A stretch of DNA of 64,000 nt, taken from positions 434,001 through 498,000 of the forward strand of contig VTFK01000243.1 of assembly GCA_009617715.1 (NCBI GenBank). The letters run 5' to 3'. Origin of the DNA: Plectrocnemia conspersa (Eukaryota; Arthropoda; Insecta; Trichoptera; Polycentropodidae). The notes beneath the pieces are model-generated. The model was not told where the DNA came from and did no database searches. It saw nothing but the letters and a program-made list of their open reading frames with translations. How positions within the stretch are numbered: position 1 is the stretch's first letter; each line of letters opens with the position of its first letter. The translations under genes and the position numbers were made by a program. Below, piece by piece: positions 39,601 to 48,600 of the stretch.

Positions 39601-42600
39601 TATGCTAAAAAATAATAAAAAAATATTCCCTAATAAATTATATTAAGCAACTAAGTATTTGCAACCAAAGTTGCGACCTAACTTTTAATTAGTAGCTCAA
39701 ATTAATTGTTTCGACTTCGCTATCTACGAGTATAGAACCGAGGAAAACATAATTTATCCACTACGTTATAGAATTGCGAAAAAAAATATTTTTGGCTGGT
39801 TAATATTAAAAATAATAAAATATATATTTGCTTTCCCCTTTGTAGCAATATGACCCACCATTTACATATCTAAAATAAGTATTATGTATCTTTATACGAT
39901 CTCTAGTATTCAGTACGTTTATCGTTTATTCAGTATATATTCAAAGAGAATATTTTTCTCCGACATGATAAAATACTATCCCGGAATAAAGGATGACTCT
40001 CGATAAATAAATATACAAAGAGCAGTAACAAGCAATAAAACTCTCTGAAAGTGTCCATTATGCTAAACGAATCGGACGAAGAGCTAAACGCCCGCATGTA
40101 AAAGCTGTTAATTACCCAAGGGCGAAACTCGTCAAAAAAGGGGGCAAAGATACATGTTTACGCTTCGAAAATTTTACACGCTACAAAACGAAAGTAACGA
40201 TTAAATAATTCGCACAATAAGAAAGATCGCTTATACTTTTATTATTGTTAAACGAGCTTCTCGCTCTCGTATCCTTTTTCCGGAACGTGAAAATAAATTA
40301 TTTCCCGTAACAGCAGCATCAATATTTATATTCTAAATAACGCATATAAACGTATATGTCTTATATGTATGTATGTATATTGCGCAAAAGCTAAAAATGT
40401 ATTATCGTAAATATACACGAATGCTTAATATATACAAAGCTCTGTATAATATAGGAGCTTTCAACGAGTCGTTCGCATAATATGATGAAGTTGCTCCTCG
40501 ATATAATCACAACGACTCTATTTTTATAATTAAATTAATTGCATATCTCCCGTTGCTGTAATTAAAAATACCAACAAGGGCTGTGAAGGCAGGAAAATTA
40601 AAGACTAAGAAAAACGCATGACACTTATTAAAGAAAATTCTTCAAGGTTTAATGTTCCGTTTAAAATATATGACGGGGTTGCGAACTTTTGCGAAAAATG
40701 ATACTTTAGTAATGGGATCAAAATACATGGTCTTATGCATTTTTATAAGCAGTATTTATTATCATTGAATAATGAGCATATAATCATAAATTATATTGCA
40801 ATATTGTTTCGCCTGTAGAACATCTGATTTTATATGACATTCGATAGGAGCTTTGTGTACATATATTATATACGGGTATTTTGGTTTGTTTTCCACCGCA
40901 AAGGGATTTTCATATTCTAATTACACGCAAATTACACATTATATTGGGATTATTCCTATTCGAAAGCCAATGAGAATTGATTTCATAAGTTTTCTTATCA
41001 ACATTTTATATGTGAAAATACATTAATGTGCTAGGATATTGCGAATCCCTTCCGGAAATCAATCCGAAGTAACATCGCCGTTCGCAAGTATGTTTATTTG
41101 TGTCTGTATATGTATTCACGTGTGTTTTTATTTATTTCCGTAGGATATTGCCATTTTTTTATATACATAAAAAATCCTTTCGTATCCCTTCTTCGTGGTG
41201 AATGCGTAAAATAATAATTTTTCCGGATGAATGATGTTTCTTTATATGATTGTTTTTGGCAATTATTTGTATTACATATTTATAGCGGCTAGAATTAATT
41301 TTGAAAGTGTTACATTAACTTATTATTGATTTTAGAAAATAATCATAAAATAAAATTTTATTTCAATTTTAATAACATTAAATTGAAAACAATCGAAAAA
41401 ACAACCGGTGGCGCGATTGAAATAATTTAACTTTATATATGAATAGTCGATCACGTGATATTTGATTTTTTTATTTGTCTAACTTTTTTTACACATACAT
41501 ACATACAATGTACCTAGTCTTGCTAGTTCAAATTAAACAGGTTCTCGCCTAGGGTTCTCAATTGAATATTCGATTATTCGAATTATTCGCTCGATTTAAA
41601 ACTGTACGAATATTCGAATAATTGAATTAAATTTAAAAAAAATTCAGAGGATGACTTACAATACTGATTCGAACATGGTGAAATCATAAGTTCTTTGCAA
41701 GCGCATACCTCATATTTAATTCCTATAAAGTATTATATATAAGTGTAAATAATTACTACATTATGGTGTCTGGTTATTATCCTTTTAGCTTTGATTTAAG
41801 TTTTTTTTTATTTATTTTTTAAATACATATGAGTTACCACTAGTTTTTTGCAAAATTTTATATAATCTTCAAAATTTATTATTATCAACTAATTTATTTT
41901 ATGGCAACAATAGACCGCCATTCCTAAGAAAATTTCTGCTCTTCTTTCAGACACATCTGTCATTAGTATCCATGGTAGTACATACGCTTCATCTCAAAAA
42001 TGACACAATACCTTGCGTGCAAAGCATTGTTCATATTACAAAGCCCATGGTGATGTACCATACTGCGAATGAAAATCCCTTATGCTTTACGGTGCGCGTA
42101 TTTTTTTGCATTTCAGCAGTAACTAATAACTAAAATACGCAAATATATTCCCATACCAATATTTTCAATATACAAATTGAATATGGACCTGTTGATATAT
42201 CATAAGAGATGCCATTATATAGTACGTATTTCAATTTATTTCTAAAACCAACTTGCTTTCTAACCATCTCAGCAAAATAATCATCGCGTTCCGCTATCAC
42301 TCTCTACATTCTGTGAATTTTCAAAGTCAGATTCCGGACCCTCGCACATCACTTTCTCCAGCATGCATTGATCATAAACGCTTTAAGCGCAAGGGTGTGA
42401 TTAAATTTAAAACTTTGCGCCGCTCCACGTCGTCCAGAACTTTTCCCTTGAGAAAATTCAATTACGACCTATCTATAATCTGACCCAAATATTCGCGATA
42501 ATCGTATAATTGCGCGCACATAAATACTCGCTCTTTCGCAACGGTTATTGCTATAATTAGACGGTCGTATTTCGTTTACTTCGATTCGAACTATTGACAC

Positions 42601-45600
42601 ATCGTTGTTTAGTGAATACACACTTGGAATTTAAGGGTTTTGTGTGCGACCACCGCCATGTAATACCAAGGAGTGGCCGCCGTTACGAATCGATTTATAT
42701 GTGGTGTCAAGTTAAATTTATGGTTTGTGTCAATTAAGGATATTGTCTCAATGTCGTTATTTCTGTTGTATAAATTTTAATTATGTAGTAAAAACTATAT
42801 TTTTTCAATCATATTAATAAAAGTGTCTGATTGTCGTTGAAAGGCAAATAAATGTTTGTATCTAGCTTATGAGTTTTAATTGTATAGAATAATTTTCGCT
42901 TTACATTTATAATATTTTCACAATAGGAGACGGTTTATGTAGTATGATCCAAAGCTGTTTTAAGTTATTTTTAATAATGTTCTGAATTTTCATCTAGCAG
43001 CGCTTGCTATATAGGGCTTCAAATCTCTAGCTCTTCCGCAGATTTTGAAATAACAAGCTTTGAAACACCTAGAGCATCTTTTCTAAAATGGATTTCCATG
43101 AGGCAAAATTAACAGTTCCGCAAAAAAATAATAAAGAATGTTTTTACAGATTAACCTCTTTACACGTTTTCGATTTTCAGATAGTTTACTTATAAAAAAA
43201 ATATTTTTGAGGTTTAATTGTTGCTTAGTAAGAATATTTTTTAAGCTTTACTAACAAATAAAAATTTAATATAGAGGTTGACAAACGTCCCTTATGGTTT
43301 TTCTAAATTATTACTTAGCCTAATTTGTTTACGGGAGGAATGAAAATAGCATTCATTTATAAAGTAATATTCGCTGTTATTAAAACGATATTCACAAACT
43401 CTTGCTTTTAAATGTATATATTTAAAAAAATATTTTTAGGTAGATTGGAGACAGTTTTTTTTATATTTTCATTGAGGGATAACCCGAAAATTTCTAGTTT
43501 AGAATCAGGGACGTCATCTCAGTTTATTCCAAAGGGGGATGTGCAAAAATTGGCCAGTTAGTTGTCGTTTTTATAATATTTCGATTTAATTAAGATTTAT
43601 ATTATTTCATTAAATGGCATACATTTTTCTGGACAAATGCACCTGCCCCTCCCAAATTACGTCCCTGCTTCTACTATTGAAATTCTACAGTATAATCGAT
43701 TCATTATTAAGCGGTTTAGGCTATAAACGAGAAACCTTTCAGCTGTAAGTTTTATATAATACGGCATTATAGTAAGCAAAAACATATCGATCGTCATACA
43801 ACCATAGCAAATTCAAATAAAAATAAGTTTGAGAATATTTGGAAAATACCATCATAAAGTTTTAAAGATTCCTACGACTCATCTAGAACTTATTAGTGTA
43901 TTATAAATACAAATGTCGAACCAAACGTTACACGGAAAATGCGATTTTTTTCAACTCAAAATATCACAATATATTTTTAATGAGTCCTTTGAAGCAATTG
44001 TATCAAAATTTTATTGTGTTGGTTTTTCAATTAAACGGGTCGACGTATATTTTTCCGGGACTCACATAATACTAAAAAATAAGAAGCCTTAGTTGGAATT
44101 ACATCTAGAGTATCAACAAAAAGTTTGGTTCATGTTACGACAATGCTCTGCAGTAACAGTCGAATGAAAAATGGTTCTGATATCATATGGGAAGTAACTA
44201 CGGATGTAAATGAGCTTCATCGCTAATAGTGATAGCAGTCTTAACTTCAATTATCTCTGAGTGATTTCTAGCTTTGCACAATGCTATCTTGTCGATCATC
44301 TACGATTTTCCTTGATACTTTCTGAGCTCGCTGGGGAGAAAGTGGTATTGTGATTTGTGGAAAAAATATTTGACCTCAAAAAGTTTAAAGTTTAGAAGGC
44401 TGATTTTATACATGAAAGCTACGACGATAAGCTCATTGAGTTGTTCAAAAAACAATTTGTTTTGCTGAATAATGCTGTAACTTTTCATGATCAATCTATC
44501 ATGTGTTCTATATAAAACTTATATACATTAACAAAATTTCTAGATTAAAAGTAAAGAGCTTACAAATGTTATATACAATAATATAACTCTACTCAATTCT
44601 TGCGGCCAGTTATTTTTTGTTATAATTTCGACGTCCCACTTTCTCCTAATTAAATGTTTAATAAAAAATCTGCAAATCGGGCTTTATAAATATTAAATAG
44701 TATTAACGTTTTTAAAAATCAGGTGATATCAACTTCCAGACGATTGTGATACCTCTCTAGAGGTATAAACGTAAATCTAATAAAACTCGTACCGTACCCA
44801 ATATAAATGTATGTAAATTTATGACACGCGTTACCCTATATCAATTCTTCAATTGAATATTTTCGCGACTCGTACAATCAAATGCATTACACGACATTCA
44901 ATCGTTGACGTATTGTGTTTCGTGCTTTCAAGCGTCGCGTAAAGAGATAAGGACACGTGACGTCACTTTTGGACCAATGCCAAAAATTCATAAAGTCGAT
45001 TTGTTTTCAGGCGGAGGAGACTCTAAGGATGGCGAAGAGGAGGAGACGGGCGGCGCCGGAGAGAGCCTCACGTCCAAGGATTCGGAGGGACACTCCAGGG
45101 AAGATGGCGACGCCAAAATGCAGAAGGAGAAACCCAAGATACCAGTACCGCCTCACGGACTGGGCCATGCGGCAACCGTCGCGTAAGAAGACTACAATAT
45201 TCTATATTATTATATCTTTTATGAGTTTTAAGGTGTGCAAATTGACTAATTTTTCCGATTGGTGGCAATCAATCAATCAATCAAAATATACGATCTTAAA
45301 TCTTGCGTATTTTTAGCTTACTGTTACGAGCAGTGAAACAATATTTACGATCGATCTATATAAATATTTGTAATAATATCGATACAAAAACATTTTCACC
45401 ATATTATATATGTATATTTACACATAATATTGAAGAGTAGTATACGTTAGGTTTAGATATTATACACATACCGATGTGTGTATAAAATCTAGTAGATGGT
45501 ATGTGGAAACTCGATTTATTTTATCCTCTGGAGGATAACAATAATTTTAGGACTGTCCAACTTTGAGGACTTTATATTATATTAAATGTCTCGAGACTAA

Positions 45601-48600
45601 AATATAATATCCTTTGATTGCGGTAATATACCTGTGTGCCGTTTATTAAACGTACATACGCAATGTCCGATATAGAAATCTCAACTAGTTGCTCTTGTAC
45701 ATATAACTTAGCAAACTTATATGTGAAGGTACTATAAATTATCAAGGATAAGCGATAAGCTAATTGAGCTCGTTTGATATGTGTTGTAGTACAAACATTT
45801 GTTTCGCATAATGTATATTATATTATCAATATATGTATATTACAATAGTAATGTGAAGATCTTAGGTTGCCAGTGGAGACGCACTTTAAGCCATTTTATA
45901 ATTGAGCAGAACCTTTTATTCATTGAAAAATTAACATTATAATATATTATACATAGCACACTAAAATAAAATACGTCACTAGGAACACAGTTTACAAAGC
46001 ATATTATTCGGGGGCACAGACCTTCGGCGACGCACCATATATTGTAGAAGCTCTTAGTCAGCAGGGTGAGCGGATGAGATCGTTGTTCTTAGGGGGCGAA
46101 GTGAAGACTCCTGGCTGATGGTCTTGCTCTGTGGATTGTAGGCCTTATGGGTCTGTGGGAGCCCTGTCTTTGATATTCTTTAATGGGACCGGAAAACAAA
46201 AGACGCTAAATGGCGTTCTGCTACAGTATTAGCCTGTTAAGAGTCTTTCAAAGTTGGGGGCGACAAGCCAAGGCTATACTCTGCTCTGGTTAACGACTCA
46301 AGATCAATTGTCCGGTTACGGCTCAAAACTTATGATATCCTTGACCCCTGAAAAAACAAAGTGTTTTTCAAAAGCACTCAGAAACATCTGACTAATCTAA
46401 ATTACTTTCTTAGAAAGTCATATTCGCGATTTAAATATTGTACGTTGGAAAGCTTCAAATTTATTTACAAGAATCAATGCTTAATTGTTTGCCGAACGGT
46501 CGCCACATAGATAGAATTGCTATATTATACGTTAGAATTCATATATCCTCTATCTGGGATATTTACAGCTGACGTATTTATGGTCTTCTCAGCGGTCTGC
46601 TAGAACTTTTTTCATATGCCGATTTCCATGTGTGTCGTACCTCGTATATTGCATGTTCAATTTACTAATCAAATTTTGAGTTGAATTCTTATCGAATATG
46701 ACATTAGCTTTTAGCGGATTTTGTCGTAACCACTTTTTATCGACTGTAAAATCCGATATTTTTAGTACTGTTCTTTGTGGTAACTGCTATATTCGAGGGC
46801 ATGTTTTGGTGAACGTAATTTTATTTAAACATAATTTGAATCTTTGCTTAAATATTTGCTTGTTGTTCTTTTTGTTACTGCATGGCTCTCAATTGCATCT
46901 GCAGATTAATGCTGAGCTAGTGCAATTCCGAATTTAAATATCTTCTCTGAAGCGGACTTGGCTATTATTGTCAAAATAAAAGATGATTAGATGCAAACTC
47001 ATAACTAGTGTTTCTTCTCGAGAATTCCTCCAGAAAAATGTCAAAACGAGAATTCTCATTTGTACGAATATTTTTAAAAGTATTTGAATGACCAAATTTT
47101 TTTTCTCGATTTTATATTAATCTAACCGGCCGGCGGTTTTATCGTTGTTTTAGTGATCTAAGAACCCGTTCCGATAAGAAGAAATTACGCATTGGAATCG
47201 GCAGAATGCAAAACGATTAGTGCTATTTTTCTTTTTCGGTGATCCAAAAAGGATTTCTTCATATTGTTTTTGTAAACAGCTGTTGTTGACAATTGTCTTA
47301 CGATTATTATTGACAGCGGAAGGGGCCTAACTGATGTTTGCTTCTATTTACTTTAGATGGCATTTGTTTTTTAAAGGGTTATTTTAAGAATAATATTTAA
47401 TAATGTTTCTTGCAATACTTTAATGTATTACATACATGAAAAGTGAAGTCGAGAATTCTCACTTCTCGAGAAATGAAAATCACCAAGAAATCAGAATACT
47501 TAGTCACAACGATAATTTTTAGAAAATTCCTTATTTTTTTATTATCCTAGTTTAGTTAGTGAGTCTATCTTTTGTAAGATATTCTTTGTCGTCAGCGTAC
47601 TTTATTTCAAATTATGTTATTGTTTTTTTCCTATGTAGTCGACGTACTATGAATGCCACAAAATAAATATAATTTGAAACATTTATATACAAATACTAGG
47701 AAAATACACATACTAGGAAAACAAGATGTGTATAATTATGCATTTTACTTTAATATTTATTTTTTAATTTTTCAGAGAAATATCCGCTAGTCAGCAAGAT
47801 TTTTTCAAGATGTTGGACGAAAAGATTGAAAAGGTAGCAAATCGATTATAATATAATATTTATATATAACAATATTGATCATATGCTATTACTGTTCCAA
47901 TTACTTTTCAGGGTCGCGACTACGACTCCTCCAGCGAGACGGAGATTCAAATAGAACAAAATCGCGTCGCCTCCTTACTGATGCACTGGGAATCTGTCTC
48001 GCAGACGTCGTCTCAGTGCAATCACTCCTCTCCACCTACTCCCTCTCGTCGGAGACAAACCAGCCAAGAGAGACAGTCCAATATTCAACAGTACATAGGC
48101 GAACAACCGAGAAGTCCAGATTTAAGAAGGTGTATGAAAAATCAATCGATTCGATCTCAAACTCAACCGAACACGCCTGCATCGCCTCCCCCGAGAAGGT
48201 CGCACAGCTCTCCACACGCATACCAGTCCAATCAGGACTATTCGGAAAAATCCGAAAGTCCAAAGCAAATATACGAAACGTCCACGTCCAGTCCGCCTAC
48301 TAAACGAGCCCAATCAGCGAGTCCCAATTGGAAAGTAAATCCAAAATCTGCTACATACAATCCCAAGTCGGGACAAAAAATAGAATCTTACGACGAGCAA
48401 AGGTGTTACAGTCCAAATCTACTATCTCAGAGGGAGATCCATCAGTCGTATGGCGTATCTCAAGAATACATGGAGTCTCCTAGGGACACTTCACAGATAA
48501 CCTACAATCCGACATTCCAGTCCCACAGTCCTGCCCATGGCCCCAACAAAATGGCAAGTCCCCAAGCGTTCAATACCCAACCGTACATCGCTCAAATCAT

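Larger units (their letters stand above)
15899..45010 (+). other. Intron 1 of the C1orf21-like gene (29 kb), repeat-rich
   Basis: It starts GTAAGA and ends TTTTCAG. It contains SINEs, a mariner remnant, a second mariner-like element, a pogo-type MITE, a hAT remnant, a TA microsatellite and small MITEs, listed separately. Stretches without a named feature (for example 16625-17080, 19350-22350, 22620-24480, 26060-28100, 31425-33545, 35130-36900, 38600-41500 and 44500-44900) are AT-rich with no supported gene. GC-richer unexplained patches lie at about 19000-19350, 24480-24830, 27090-27290, 29820-30110, 34740-35120, 37020-37720, 40040-40300 and 42250-42680; these are candidates for enhancers or unannotated exons. 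Confidence 0.65.
45183..47775 (+). other. Intron 2 of the C1orf21-like gene
   Basis: GTAAGA..TTCAG intron of 2.6 kb. It is AT-rich apart from the repeat at 46000-46400 and a possible MITE at 47005-47488. No other coding evidence. Confidence 0.65.

Noticed and set aside
44905..44990. Similarity of RDVTFGPM to the N-terminal region of PDE8-type phosphodiesterases, which also begin MGC
   Set aside because: Only a handful of residues agree and no PDE domain exists in the window, while the FFKMLDEKIEK core assigns the gene to the C1orf21 family.
47875..48303. Alternative 142-codon plus-strand frame
   Set aside because: It overlaps the first part of the large C1orf21-like exon in another frame, and only the 47912-49780 frame continues the conserved core from exon 3.
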